From: Deltaproteobacteria bacterium
Lineage (GTDB): Bacteria; Myxococcota_A; Polyangia; Haliangiales; Haliangiaceae
Length of the DNA stretch: 37,128 nt
Direction of reading: 5' to 3'
NCBI GenBank assembly: GCA_013812655.1
Contig: JACCTC010000002.1
Coordinates: forward strand, 1-37,128
This document shows, piece after piece, positions 24,440 to 33,236 of the stretch. Numbering within the stretch: position 1 is the stretch's first letter; each line of letters starts with the position of its first letter. The notes below the pieces were generated by a model. That model did not search any database and was not told where the DNA came from. It worked only from the letters and a program-made list of their open reading frames with translations. The position numbers were made by a program, and so were the translations under genes.

Positions 24440-26705
24440 AACCGGCTGGCTGTCGAGACGTAACAAGGAGTCCACCGCGGGCCGGCCGGTCGTGCGCTTC
24501 GGCCGCGCGCTGGCGTCGCCGATCGGCGTCTTGATCACGTTGCCGCTGCTCGTCGTCGCGGTCGGGCTCGGCATCCTGCTTGTCGGGCGCGACGCGACCC
24601 GCAGCGCCTCGCAGTCGATGGCGCAACGTCAGCTCCAGGAGCAGGCGCTGAGCGTGCAGGCCGACGTCGCGTTCGCGCTCGATCAGGCGGCACCGATGCT
24701 GTCGCGGGTCGCCACGTTCGCCGATCCCGCGCGTCCGCTCGACGATGTCCTCGTGCGGCTGCACGATCTGATGGTCGGCCGCGCCGGCGTCTCGTACGTC
24801 AGCATCAGCTTCCCCGACGGGACCTTTCGCGGCGCCTATCTCGGTGAAGACCGGCGCGTCGAGGTCCAGGAGAGCCGGGTCAGCGCGAGCGCTACGGCGG
24901 TGCGGCGGTTCACCGTCGTCGGTGGCGGACTCGTGCCACTGCGTGACGAGCAGACGACCTACGACCCGCGCACCCGCGGCTTCTACAAGCTCGCGACCGC
25001 CGCCGGCGTGCGCGTGTGGACCGAGCCGTATCCGTTCTTTCAGAGTCACGAGACCGGCATCACGTGCGCCGAGCCGGTCTACGACGGCAGCCAGCTGCGC
25101 GCCGTGCTGACCGTCGACTTCGATGTCGGCGCGCTCTCGAAGTTCGTCGCGCGGCCAGCCCTCGACGACGCGCGCTCGGTGATGTTCACGCGCAGCGGCG
25201 TGATCCTCGCGTATCCCGACGGCGACAAGCTCTCGCTGCCGGCGACCGAGAAGCTCTTGAGCTATCGCGACCTCGGCGATCCCGCGATCGACGCGTTGCT
25301 CGCGCAGCCAGCGGCGACCGCGCTGCGGTTCGTCGAGCTGTCGGCACCGGCCGGCGACTTCCTCGCATCGGTCGCGCCGATCGGCGGTCAGCGCGCCGGC
25401 GTCGCGGTTCCGCTCGACTGGTATGTCGGCACGATCGTCCCGGTTCGGACGATCCTCGGCCCGACCCGCCGGCTCGAGCGCTCGAGCGTGATCGCGAGCC
25501 TCGGCGCACTGGCGATCGCGGTCGGGCTCGCGCTCGTCCTCGCGTGGAACCTCGTGCGCATGCGCAAGCAAGTCGCGGCCGCGCGCACCGAGGCACGCAC
25601 CGCCGAGGCACGCGCCCGCGAGCTCGGCAGCTACAAGCTCGTCGCGCGGCTCGGCGCCGGCGGCATGGGCGAGGTCTGGCGCGCCGAGCACCGGCTGCTC
25701 GCACGCTCGGCCGCGATCAAGCTGATCCGCGCCGAGGCGCTACACGATCCGGAGACCGTCGGCGAGATCCGCGAACGCTTCCGCCGCGAGGCCCAGACGC
25801 TGGCATCGATGAAGTCGCGCAACACGATCGCGATCTACGACTACGGCGTCACCGAGGCTGGCGTCTTCTACTACGTGATGGAGCTACTCGACGGGCTCGA
25901 CCTCGAGTCGCTCGTCGTTCGCTTCGGCGCGCCGTCGGCGCCGCGCGTGATCCACATCCTGATCCAGGCGTGCTCGTCGCTCGCCGAGGCCCACGACGCC
26001 GGCCTGCTCCATCGTGATATCAAGCCGCCGAACCTGCTGCTGTCGCGCGCCGCCGACGAGGTCGACATCGTCAAGCTGCTCGACTTCGGCATCGTCCAGA
26101 CCGTCAACGACACGCTCGATGCAAGCCACACGGCCCCGGCGATTTCGATTCCGTCCGAGCCCGCGCTCGCGATGACCGAGACTCCGCGGCTGACCCAGGT
26201 CGGCGCGATGCTCGGCACGCCGGGCTTCATGGCGCCCGAGCAGATCCTCGGCCTCCCGCTCGACGGCCGCGCCGATCTCTACGCGCTCGGCTGCGTCGCG
26301 TGGTGGCTGTTGACCGGCCGCGAAATCTTCAAGCGCGAGGGCGCCGAGGCCAAGATGCATCACAAGCACCTCCACGATCCGGTGCCGTCGCTGCGCGACT
26401 TCGTGCGCGGCTGGTGCCCGCCCGAGCTCGAGGACGTGCTCAACGCGTGCCTCGCGAAGGAGGCCGACCAGCGCCCGCGCGACGCGCGCGAGCTCGCGGC
26501 CCGACTGCGCGCGATCCCGATCCCCGCCGAGCATGCGTGGACCGAGGCGCGCGCGCGTGCGTGGTGGCAGGACTTCCAACCTGCGATCCCCGCGCAGGCG
26601 GTGTCGGCGAGCGAGGTCCAGGTGATCATGCCGGGCCACTCCGAGCAGCGACCGCACGCCGCGGCGATGGCGGAGACCGTCGTGCCCGTCAGTCACCGAC
26701 GTTGA
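24432..26705 (+). CDS. Membrane Ser/Thr protein kinase with extracytoplasmic dCache-like sensor
   Basis: A 757-residue protein from GTG 24432, inside the end of the phosphatase gene. Transmembrane helices at about 30-52 and 355-377 flank a periplasmic region (about 55-350) with dCache/PAS-like features: YVSISFPDGTFRGAYLG, YDPRTRGFYKLA, VWTEPYPFF, AVLTVDFDVGALSKF. The kinase domain starts at about 398: glycine loop GAGGMGEVW, Lys430 (AAIKLI), HRDIKPPN (His527, Asp529), Asp551 in DFG, GTPGFMAPEQ. The DFG-to-APE segment is about 53 residues, longer than usual and Ser/Thr-rich. The topology (sensor outside, kinase inside) mirrors chemoreceptor and histidine-kinase sensors, unlike most bacterial kinases with C-terminal sensors. 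Confidence 0.93.
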   Translation: MARTGWLSRRNKESTAGRPVVRFGRALASPIGVLITLPLLVVAVGLGILLVGRDATRSASQSMAQRQLQEQALSVQADVAFALDQAAPMLSRVATFADPARPLDDVLVRLHDLMVGRAGVSYVSISFPDGTFRGAYLGEDRRVEVQESRVSASATAVRRFTVVGGGLVPLRDEQTTYDPRTRGFYKLATAAGVRVWTEPYPFFQSHETGITCAEPVYDGSQLRAVLTVDFDVGALSKFVARPALDDARSVMFTRSGVILAYPDGDKLSLPATEKLLSYRDLGDPAIDALLAQPAATALRFVELSAPAGDFLASVAPIGGQRAGVAVPLDWYVGTIVPVRTILGPTRRLERSSVIASLGALAIAVGLALVLAWNLVRMRKQVAAARTEARTAEARARELGSYKLVARLGAGGMGEVWRAEHRLLARSAAIKLIRAEALHDPETVGEIRERFRREAQTLASMKSRNTIAIYDYGVTEAGVFYYVMELLDGLDLESLVVRFGAPSAPRVIHILIQACSSLAEAHDAGLLHRDIKPPNLLLSRAADEVDIVKLLDFGIVQTVNDTLDASHTAPAISIPSEPALAMTETPRLTQVGAMLGTPGFMAPEQILGLPLDGRADLYALGCVAWWLLTGREIFKREGAEAKMHHKHLHDPVPSLRDFVRGWCPPELEDVLNACLAKEADQRPRDARELAARLRAIPIPAEHAWTEARARAWWQDFQPAIPAQAVSASEVQVIMPGHSEQRPHAAAMAETVVPVSHRR

Positions 26706-26921
26706 GTTGCCAGGTCTTTAGATTTGAGGATGCTCTGCGCGAGCAGCGGCTTGGTGGGCACCTCCGCAAGACCACCAGCCTCCAGCGACATCGCCATCCA
26801 CCGCCCATCGCGTGGTGGTCGCGATGACGCCGCAACTGGCCGCGGGCGCTGCTGTGGTGAATCGCGATCGCCGCTGGACCTGGGTCGTCGACGGCATGCT
26901 GATCTTAGTAGGATCCTGGTC
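26706..26921. other. 216-bp gap between the kinase and the LRR gene, no gene seen
   Basis: Readings across it are Arg/Ser-rich noise. A gtaggatcc stretch just before ATG 26922 supplies a plausible ribosome site for the LRR gene. No strong terminator or promoter is evident. Confidence 0.4.
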
Positions 26922-28625
26922 ATGTACTGGTCGTTCCCGCTGTCGTGCCGTCCGCTGCGCCCCTACCCCGAGGTGAGGCCCGCGGATCAAGACGCAGCCT
27001 ACGGGCAGTTCGAGGTTCCTGAACGGGGCGTGCGCACCCGCGCCGGGACGATCGTCCAGCTCGACCTCGATATGCCGGCCGGGCGTCGCATGCTCTCGAC
27101 CATCACCGGTCCGGTCGGGCTCGCGCTGCCGCGCAAGGTAGACCGCGCGCTGGTGACCGAAGTCGCGGCGCTGGCCGCGCGGGTGCCGGTCGGCCTGACG
27201 CTCGACACGATGGACGACCTCGGGTTCCTCGATCAGCTCGGGGACGTTGTCGCGCTCGACGTGAAGCGATGCAAGGACCTCGGTCCGATCACGCAGCTCA
27301 ACCGGCTGGTGTCGATCCATCTCGAGGACGTCGCGATCACGCCGAGCCTGCTGACCCATCTGTCCCGATGCCCGCTCTACCAGCTGTCGTTCGAATCCAT
27401 CGTGCTCGGTCTACCCGACACGTTCGCCCGCCTGCCCGGTGTGCGCTCGCTGCCGCGGCTCGGTCCGCTCGAGACGATCGCCCGCCTGCCCGGTCTGCGC
27501 TCGCTGCGGCTGCATCGCCTCGAAGCCTCGTCGGAGCTGCGTCACCTGATCGGCCTCGATCGGCTGGAGCACCTAGAGCTGCAGATCGCGACGTGCACGC
27601 ACGCCGATCTGGCGCAGCTGGGGCAGCTGGCGAGCCTTCGTCGCCTGCACGTGATCGCCCACGCGTTTCGCCCGCTGGCCGCGGGCGAGACTTCAATCGC
27701 CGCGATCGCCCCGATCGCGAGCACTCGGCTCGAGCAGCTCGAGCTCCGATACGACGCCTACGACGTGCCCGCCTCCGGGGAGGGCGCGTCGGTCAACTCG
27801 ATCGCGATGCCCGCGCTCCACACGTTGTCGATGCGCGCGTGGCCGGGACAACTGACACTGCTCGAACATCTCGTGGCACCAGCGCTGACGAAGCTCGGTG
27901 TCGCGGGTGGGGCCGAGCACCCGCCGCTCGGATGGCTTGTGCGGTTTGGCGCGCTCGAGAAGCTCGCCCTCGGCAACAAGCTCGACGACGACGAGCTGGT
28001 CCACGTTCGCGAGCTCGGTGCGCTCCGCGAGCTGTTCTTGTGGCGCACCGACGTCGGAGATGCTGCCCTCGCGCACCTCACCGCACTCGCGCTCACGGAC
28101 CTCCACCTCTCGTTCACGCAGGTCGGCGATGCCGGCGTGGCGCACCTCGCCGCGATCACCACGCTGCGCAAGCTCTCGCTCGCGTGCACCCGGGTGACCG
28201 ACGCCGCCGGTCCGCATCTCGCCGCGCTGCACGCGCTCGAGGAGCTCGAGCTCGGGATGACGAGCGTCGGCGACGATGCCCTGGCGCACATCGCGACGCT
28301 GAGCCGGCTCCGCGTGCTCGACCTGATGCGAACCGGCGTGACGGATGCCGGGCTTCCTCAGCTCACCGCCCTCACCCAGCTCGATGACCTCGACCTGAGC
28401 AACGCCAGCCTCACCGACGTGGGCATGGCGCACCTCGGCAAGCTCATCAGCCTGCGAAGATTGTCGCTCCGGGACATGTACGACGTGACCGGCGCGGGCG
28501 TCCCCCACCTCGCGAACCTCGTGCACCTGCGCTTCCTCAACATCTCCTCCTCGGCCGACCACGACCTCGAGGAGGCGGAGGACCAGCTGCAAGTCCTCCT
28601 GCCGGAGCTGTCGATCGACGCCTGA
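26922..28625 (+). CDS. Leucine-rich-repeat protein (RNI/FBXL-like)
   Basis: A 567-residue protein; ATG 26922 has an AGGA site about 9 bp upstream, and the reading further upstream is noise. The N-terminal roughly 90 residues are not repeats (YWSFPLSCRPLRPYP). LRRs run through most of the rest. The clearest are 24-residue units in the C-terminal 200 residues: LRELFLWRTDVGDAALAHL, LTDLHLSFTQVGDAGVAHL, LRKLSLACTRVTDAAGPHL, LRVLDLMRTGVTDAGLPQL. This is the ribonuclease-inhibitor/FBXL type. No signal or membrane helix, so it is a cytoplasmic protein-interaction scaffold. A 54-bp internal duplication is visible near residues 168-196. Its position between two kinases hints at a signalling partner (inference). 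Confidence 0.88.
   Translation: MYWSFPLSCRPLRPYPEVRPADQDAAYGQFEVPERGVRTRAGTIVQLDLDMPAGRRMLSTITGPVGLALPRKVDRALVTEVAALAARVPVGLTLDTMDDLGFLDQLGDVVALDVKRCKDLGPITQLNRLVSIHLEDVAITPSLLTHLSRCPLYQLSFESIVLGLPDTFARLPGVRSLPRLGPLETIARLPGLRSLRLHRLEASSELRHLIGLDRLEHLELQIATCTHADLAQLGQLASLRRLHVIAHAFRPLAAGETSIAAIAPIASTRLEQLELRYDAYDVPASGEGASVNSIAMPALHTLSMRAWPGQLTLLEHLVAPALTKLGVAGGAEHPPLGWLVRFGALEKLALGNKLDDDELVHVRELGALRELFLWRTDVGDAALAHLTALALTDLHLSFTQVGDAGVAHLAAITTLRKLSLACTRVTDAAGPHLAALHALEELELGMTSVGDDALAHIATLSRLRVLDLMRTGVTDAGLPQLTALTQLDDLDLSNASLTDVGMAHLGKLISLRRLSLRDMYDVTGAGVPHLANLVHLRFLNISSSADHDLEEAEDQLQVLLPELSIDA
27424..27507 (+). repeat. 54-bp-offset internal duplication within the LRR gene
   Basis: Stretches 27424-27453 and 27478-27507 are identical at 29 of 30 bases. 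They encode ARLPGVRSL and ARLPGLRSL, 18 residues apart. DNA identity this high between LRR units suggests a recent duplication. Confidence 0.75.
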
Positions 28626-28701
28626 CCCGCCCGCGCTGATCTGGCTGGGCGCGCACACATGAAACATATTTGCGCGACCTCGCGCTGAGGTTCCGTGGAC
28701 C

Positions 28702-28842
28702 GACGGCGGCTGCATCTTGTACAAGCTCAAGCGACCCTGGGCCGATGGCCGCACCCACCTCGTGATGGAGCCAGTCGCGTTCCTGTGGCGGTTGGTCGGG
28801 ATCATCCCGCCGCCGCGCCAACACCTGGTCAGGTAGCACCAC
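28702..28842 (+). pseudogene. IS91-family transposase remnant (C-terminal fragment with in-frame stop)
   Basis: One frame reads DGGCILYKLKRPWADG, then RTHLVMEPVAFLWRLVG, then IIPPPRQHLVR, a TAG at 28834-28836, then HHV. This matches the conserved C-terminal block of IS91/IS801-type Y2 transposases (LKRPWxDGTTHLxxxPLEFLxRLAALVPPPRxHLxRYHGV). The TAG stands exactly where Tyr of RYHGV is expected. Upstream and downstream parts of the transposase are gone; only about 47 codons are recognisable. The kinase gene begins 37 bp after the fragment. No terminal oriIS/terIS sequences are recognisable. Confidence 0.72.
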
Positions 28843-28878
28843 GTCGAGCTGGTCGACCGCGCGGTAGACTCGACCCAC

Positions 28879-31545
28879 GTGGAGCGCTTGGGCCGGTACG
28901 AGGTCGTCCGCGAGATCGGGCGAGGCGGTATGGGACGGGTCTACGAGGCCCGCGATCCCGAACTGGGGCGCAAGGTCGCGATCAAGGTCCTTCACGCGCA
29001 TCACACGAGCCTGTTCCGCGGCGAGGCACGAGCGCTCGCCACGCTGAATCATCCCGGCATCGTCACGATCCACGAGATCGGTGAGCACGAGGGGCGTCCC
29101 TATCTCGTCATGGAGCTCCTGGTCGGACGACCGTTGCGCGAGCTGTTGCTCGCTGAAGCGGTGCGCCCGCCTCGGGGTCTCGTCCTGGAGATCTGTGCGC
29201 ACGTCGCGCGAGCGATCGCGGAGGCACACGAGCGCGGCGTCCTCCACCGCGACATCAAGCCCGAGAACGTCGTCGTGCTCGCGTCGGGTGGCGTCAAGGT
29301 CATCGACTTCGGGATCGCGCGCCGGCTCGAAGAAGATGAGGTGACCGCCGGCGCGGCTGATGAGTCGCGAGCTGCGCGCGTGGCCTCGGCGTTCGCGCGC
29401 ACGATGCCGGTGGAGGTCACGCCGTCGCGCGATCCATCGGTCATGGTGACGGAGCGAGACTCCGGTGGCGCGGGTGGCGCGGGCACGGTCGTCTCGCTCG
29501 GGTCGTCGACGCAGACCGTGTTCGGGACTCCCGCATACATGGCGCCCGAGGTGCTCGGTGGCGGACCGTCGACACCGGCGAGCGATGTCTACAGCCTTGG
29601 GGTCATGGCGTACGAGTGCCTCGCGAACCGGCGTCCGTACGAGGCGCCTGACCTCGTCGGCGTCGTGGCGATGGTGCTCGATGGCACGAAGCAGCCACCA
29701 CCGCTCGCGGATGCGCTCGCGCCGTTCGTGATGCGGATGCTTGACCGCGATCCGGCCAGGCGGCCGTCGTTGCAGGAGGTGAACGCGGCGCTCGAGCCGC
29801 CAGCGCGCGCGCCGCAGCGACGGACCAGCTCCGCGCGGCGTGCCACGGTGCTCGTGGGATTACTCGCGCTCGGAACGGCCGGCGCGATCGCCGCGTGGCG
29901 CAGCCAGTCGTCGTCTGTTCCCGCGCCGACGACGCAGGTCCGTCAACCTGCGGGTGCGATTGCGCTCGCGCCGATCGAGGTCGCGTACCAGACGTATGGA
30001 GATCAACCGTCGAACATCGCGCTCGTGCTCGGGCTCGTGCTCGGGCACATCGCGGACATCCGCGTCATCGAGCCCAGTCAGCTCGAGGGCGAAGGCCCGA
30101 AAGCTACCGATCGCGCGGCCTCGGCGCGCAGGCTCGGTGCGCGCTACTTGCTCGAGGGCACGCTTGTCGAGAAAGCCGGCGCAGTCACCGGCACGCTCGA
30201 GCTTCGCGATCTGACACACGACACGACCGAGGTCGTCAAAGCTACCTTGCCCGTGACCCGCAATGCCGCGCTGGTGATCGACCTCGCGAACCAGGTCGCG
30301 GATCATCTCGTCCCCGGTGCCAGACTCGATCCCGCGTCGAATGAAGTCGTCGCCCGCAAGCTGTACGAGGTCGGATTCCAGCATCTGCAACGCCAGCAGT
30401 GGTCGGCAGCGCGGCCGTACCTGGAGCAGGCCGTTGAAGCGGATCCGCGTTCGGCACGCGCATGGGATGCGGTAACGACATCGCGCGCCTGGACGCTGGC
30501 ACCGCAGCCGCTGATCGAGGACGGAGTCACGCGCACGCTCGCGGCATCGCCGGTCGAGCCACGACGCACGATCCTCCAGGGTGCGGGGCAGTTCTTTGGC
30601 CACGAGTACGACGCTGCCGTCGCCACGCTCGAGCCGCTGGCGACCGATCCGAGCATCGTGGGCGATAACGCGATCGACGTCGCCTACTACCTCGGCGAGG
30701 CCTTGTGGCACCGCGGTGACTACGCGCGTGGAGCCGCGTTGCTGCAGCGCGTGCTCGATGCTCGCCGCGCCTTTCAGCCCGCGGGGGTCCATCTCATGCA
30801 GCACGCGCTGACGCACCGCGAGCTCACACGTGCGGGGGTACTCGTCGGACAGCTCGGGCGTGCACGGCAAGTCTATGAGTTCGCGGCCGGTGACTACGTC
30901 GCGGTGGCAGCGAGCAGTGAGTTTCCGCTCAACCTCCACGCCCAGATCGTGCTGGGCAAGCCCGCCTCCGAGCTCGAGGCTCGCCTCGGCGGCTACGACG
31001 GTGCGGCGTACGCGATCGCCACGGCGATCGTGGCCGGTGACAAGCAGGCCGCGCGGGCACACCTCGCGACGATCTGGACGCAGATCGCGAAGCAACCCGT
31101 CACCGATCGGTTGCTCTATCAGCTCGGCGAGCTGATCGATGTCGTCGTGAGCTCGGGGCTGCGCGACGAGACGCGCACCATGCTCGAGTTGCTCCGATCG
31201 GGCGCTTCACCGCGCTACCGGCTCGCGCACCGCCGCGCGGCGGCACTCGCTGCGCCGCTGATCGGTATGCGGCTGCCCGATGAGGATGGGGCGACCCCAC
31301 GGCAGCGCCGGTTGCTCGCCGCCATGCGCGCGGAGCTCGCGGGTGACCGCAAGCAGGCAGCCGCGCTTTTGACAGAGCTCGTCGCTGACCCGAGCGACAC
31401 CTTCGATATCGGCGAGCGCATCGCGCTCGTGCGTAACCTGCGCGCGCTCGGCGACGAGCGGGGTGTTCGGGCGCAGTGCAAGGAGATCGAGAGGCCGCCG
31501 GTGTTTCGCTTCGACTTCGTGCTCGCTCGCGCAACCTGTCGGTGA
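28879..31545 (+). CDS. Ser/Thr protein kinase with TolB-like and TPR-like C-terminal region
   Basis: An 888-residue protein from GTG 28879, the first start after the in-frame TAG at 28834. Kinase domain 1-280: GRGGMGRVYEA (14-24), Lys36, HRDIKPEN (His123, Asp125), Asp143 in DFG, GTPAYMAPEV. The DFG-to-APE stretch is about 82 residues with many Ser/Thr and a Gly-rich part, far longer than normal. One membrane helix at about 320-340. Outside it, residues about 357-475 resemble a TolB-type/adenylate-cyclase-associated domain (ARRLGARYLLEGTL), and 485-870 form TPR-like helix pairs. This layout is common in myxobacterial kinases. Catalytic residues are intact. Possible partners are the flanking LRR proteins. 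Confidence 0.92.
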   Translation: MERLGRYEVVREIGRGGMGRVYEARDPELGRKVAIKVLHAHHTSLFRGEARALATLNHPGIVTIHEIGEHEGRPYLVMELLVGRPLRELLLAEAVRPPRGLVLEICAHVARAIAEAHERGVLHRDIKPENVVVLASGGVKVIDFGIARRLEEDEVTAGAADESRAARVASAFARTMPVEVTPSRDPSVMVTERDSGGAGGAGTVVSLGSSTQTVFGTPAYMAPEVLGGGPSTPASDVYSLGVMAYECLANRRPYEAPDLVGVVAMVLDGTKQPPPLADALAPFVMRMLDRDPARRPSLQEVNAALEPPARAPQRRTSSARRATVLVGLLALGTAGAIAAWRSQSSSVPAPTTQVRQPAGAIALAPIEVAYQTYGDQPSNIALVLGLVLGHIADIRVIEPSQLEGEGPKATDRAASARRLGARYLLEGTLVEKAGAVTGTLELRDLTHDTTEVVKATLPVTRNAALVIDLANQVADHLVPGARLDPASNEVVARKLYEVGFQHLQRQQWSAARPYLEQAVEADPRSARAWDAVTTSRAWTLAPQPLIEDGVTRTLAASPVEPRRTILQGAGQFFGHEYDAAVATLEPLATDPSIVGDNAIDVAYYLGEALWHRGDYARGAALLQRVLDARRAFQPAGVHLMQHALTHRELTRAGVLVGQLGRARQVYEFAAGDYVAVAASSEFPLNLHAQIVLGKPASELEARLGGYDGAAYAIATAIVAGDKQAARAHLATIWTQIAKQPVTDRLLYQLGELIDVVVSSGLRDETRTMLELLRSGASPRYRLAHRRAAALAAPLIGMRLPDEDGATPRQRRLLAAMRAELAGDRKQAAALLTELVADPSDTFDIGERIALVRNLRALGDERGVRAQCKEIERPPVFRFDFVLARATCR

Positions 31546-31673
31546 AGCCGGGAACCGCGAAGCTAGAGCTGGGTTGCGAGGAGCGTCGGGTGGCGCGAAA
31601 TACGCGGGGACTCCTTCGCCATGCCGGATACGACGCCGGCTCGCACGGTTTTAGACCGGATGCTCGATCGTGG

Positions 31674-32768
31674 TCATTCGGCGCCGTCGACGTAGCGGCC
31701 CCAGTCGGGAATCTCTTCGTTTTGTTGACCGACGAGGACCGATGGGCAGAGCTTCTCGAGCAAGCGTGCTTCGGCGAGCGAGAAGAAGTTCGCGGTGAGG
31801 TCGAGCGATTGCAGATGCGCGAAGCGATCGGGATGCGCGAGCAACGCTTCGGCGGCACCGGTTCCCATCGTCGATCCGGAGAGGTCCAGCGTCGCGAGCT
31901 GCGGCAGGAGCGGCGAGTCGACGAGGAGACGAGCGAGGTCGTCTCCGAATTCGCAGCCACCGAGGCCGAGCTGTTTCAGCGCGGGGAATCGCCCATGATC
32001 CGCGAGCAGCGGTGCGAGATCGCCGACGATGCAATCCGCGCCGTAGTCTGCGTTCCCGAAGAACAGGTCGAGCTGCTCGAGGTGTTGCCACGAAGCAGCG
32101 GCGATGCTGCGCGGCACGTGACCGCGCATTCCGCTGTTGATCACGCGCAACGTGTGGCACGCGGGGAGCGCGACCGCGCCGAGCTCGACGCGACCGGTGT
32201 CGACGACGAGGTGCTCGACCGTGGTGAGGAGCGGATAGACGCGCTCGATGTTGCCGAGGTGCGACCACGCGCGTTGGTTGTCGCCGCACGTCAACGCGAA
32301 TACGCGCAGCGTCGGCGGCGGGGGCGATGCGAGCAGTGCGTCGACGATCATGTCGTCGTCGGGACCATCGCCGTGACGCGAGTACGGCGTGTGGAACTCG
32401 AGCTCGCGGATGAATCGCGCGAGCGGGGATCTGGCGACCTCTGCGTAGCCCTGTGCCGAGGCGCCTTGGTAGCTCGCGCCGAGCTCTGCGCGTCCGATGA
32501 AGCCACGCCGCCACGTCACGCGCGGCTTGCGATCGAACCAGTCGTGCTCGAGCTCGGGCAGCCACGACTTCTCGTGTGCTTCGATCAATTCGCGCTCGCG
32601 CGTCGCGAGCTCGCGATTCTCCGGGGCTGCCTCCCTCGCGAGCTGCACGTGGATGAGCTCGCCGCGCGGGTCGCCTTGCGCGACGAGCCAATCCGCATAG
32701 ACCTCGTAGGTCGCGCGCGAATCGTCCTCCAACGCTTCGAGCAAACGGGCGGCAGCGTCCTCGTCCAC
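31674..32768 (-). CDS. TIGR02996-domain leucine-rich-repeat protein
   Basis: A 364-residue protein. GTG 32768 was chosen because TIGR02996 domains usually begin with a short acidic helix, here DEDAAARLLEALEDD, and because the sequence upstream loses coding character (a rare TTA codon). Residues 14-40 hold the signature ATYEVYADWLVAQGDPRGELI. From about 180 to 345 irregular LRRs follow (LRVINSGM, LEQLDLFFGNADYG, LKQLGLGGCEFGDDLARLL, LATLDLSGSTMG, LQSLDLTANFFS). These proteins are frequent in Myxococcota and Planctomycetes, with unknown function, and probably act as cytoplasmic interaction modules. It is convergent with the kinase gene upstream. Confidence 0.85.
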   Translation of the reverse strand: MDEDAAARLLEALEDDSRATYEVYADWLVAQGDPRGELIHVQLAREAAPENRELATRERELIEAHEKSWLPELEHDWFDRKPRVTWRRGFIGRAELGASYQGASAQGYAEVARSPLARFIRELEFHTPYSRHGDGPDDDMIVDALLASPPPPTLRVFALTCGDNQRAWSHLGNIERVYPLLTTVEHLVVDTGRVELGAVALPACHTLRVINSGMRGHVPRSIAAASWQHLEQLDLFFGNADYGADCIVGDLAPLLADHGRFPALKQLGLGGCEFGDDLARLLVDSPLLPQLATLDLSGSTMGTGAAEALLAHPDRFAHLQSLDLTANFFSLAEARLLEKLCPSVLVGQQNEEIPDWGRYVDGAE

Positions 32769-32860
32769 GAAACGAGCTAACCACAACCCTCGTGCGATGT
32801 GCTTCGGCCGACCTCCCCAACGATGCTCGTCGAGCTCCCAGCGTAGCGGTTCGGCTCGCC

Positions 32861-33172
32861 TCAGGTCTTGCCTGGGAGATACGCGCGCGGCACCCCGGCT
32901 CCGCGCAGGAACTGACGGCGCCGCCGTCGCGTGTTCGCGCGCTGCACGCCGACGAGCGTCCCGAACCCGACGAACACGCCCGCGCCGACGAGCGCGGTGC
33001 CGAGCCCGAGCAACGGCAACGAGATCGCGACGCCGGTGACGATCACCATCGCGATCAGCACGGGCCAGATGATGTCGCTCGCGTAGCGGCGCGACCACCC
33101 GTCGTAGGCGCGCTCGCAGTCGGCGCACCAGCGCTCGCCTTGGGTCTCGACCTGACATCGCGGGCACGCCAT
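32861..33172 (-). CDS. Zinc-ribbon membrane protein, hypothetical
   Basis: A 103-residue protein. The N-terminus has paired CPRC (3-6) and CADC (16-19) motifs, a zinc ribbon, then two hydrophobic helices (about 33-53 and 57-77), and a basic tail (RRRRRQF). It has the composition of a small inner-membrane protein with a cytoplasmic metal-binding head. It lies 64 bp downstream of the hybrid histidine kinase on the same strand, so it may be cotranscribed. No named family recognised. Confidence 0.8.
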   Translation of the reverse strand: MACPRCQVETQGERWCADCERAYDGWSRRYASDIIWPVLIAMVIVTGVAISLPLLGLGTALVGAGVFVGFGTLVGVQRANTRRRRRQFLRGAGVPRAYLPGKT

Positions 33173-33236
33173 GCGTGCTTACCCTAGCCCCTCGGAAGGC
33201 GCGCGAACAGGTAGCCGCGCGAGACCGTCGTGGTCG

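Noticed and set aside
24150..25691. 513-codon minus-strand reading opposite the phosphatase and kinase
   Set aside because: High-GC antisense shadow; the plus strand holds two intact catalytic domains.
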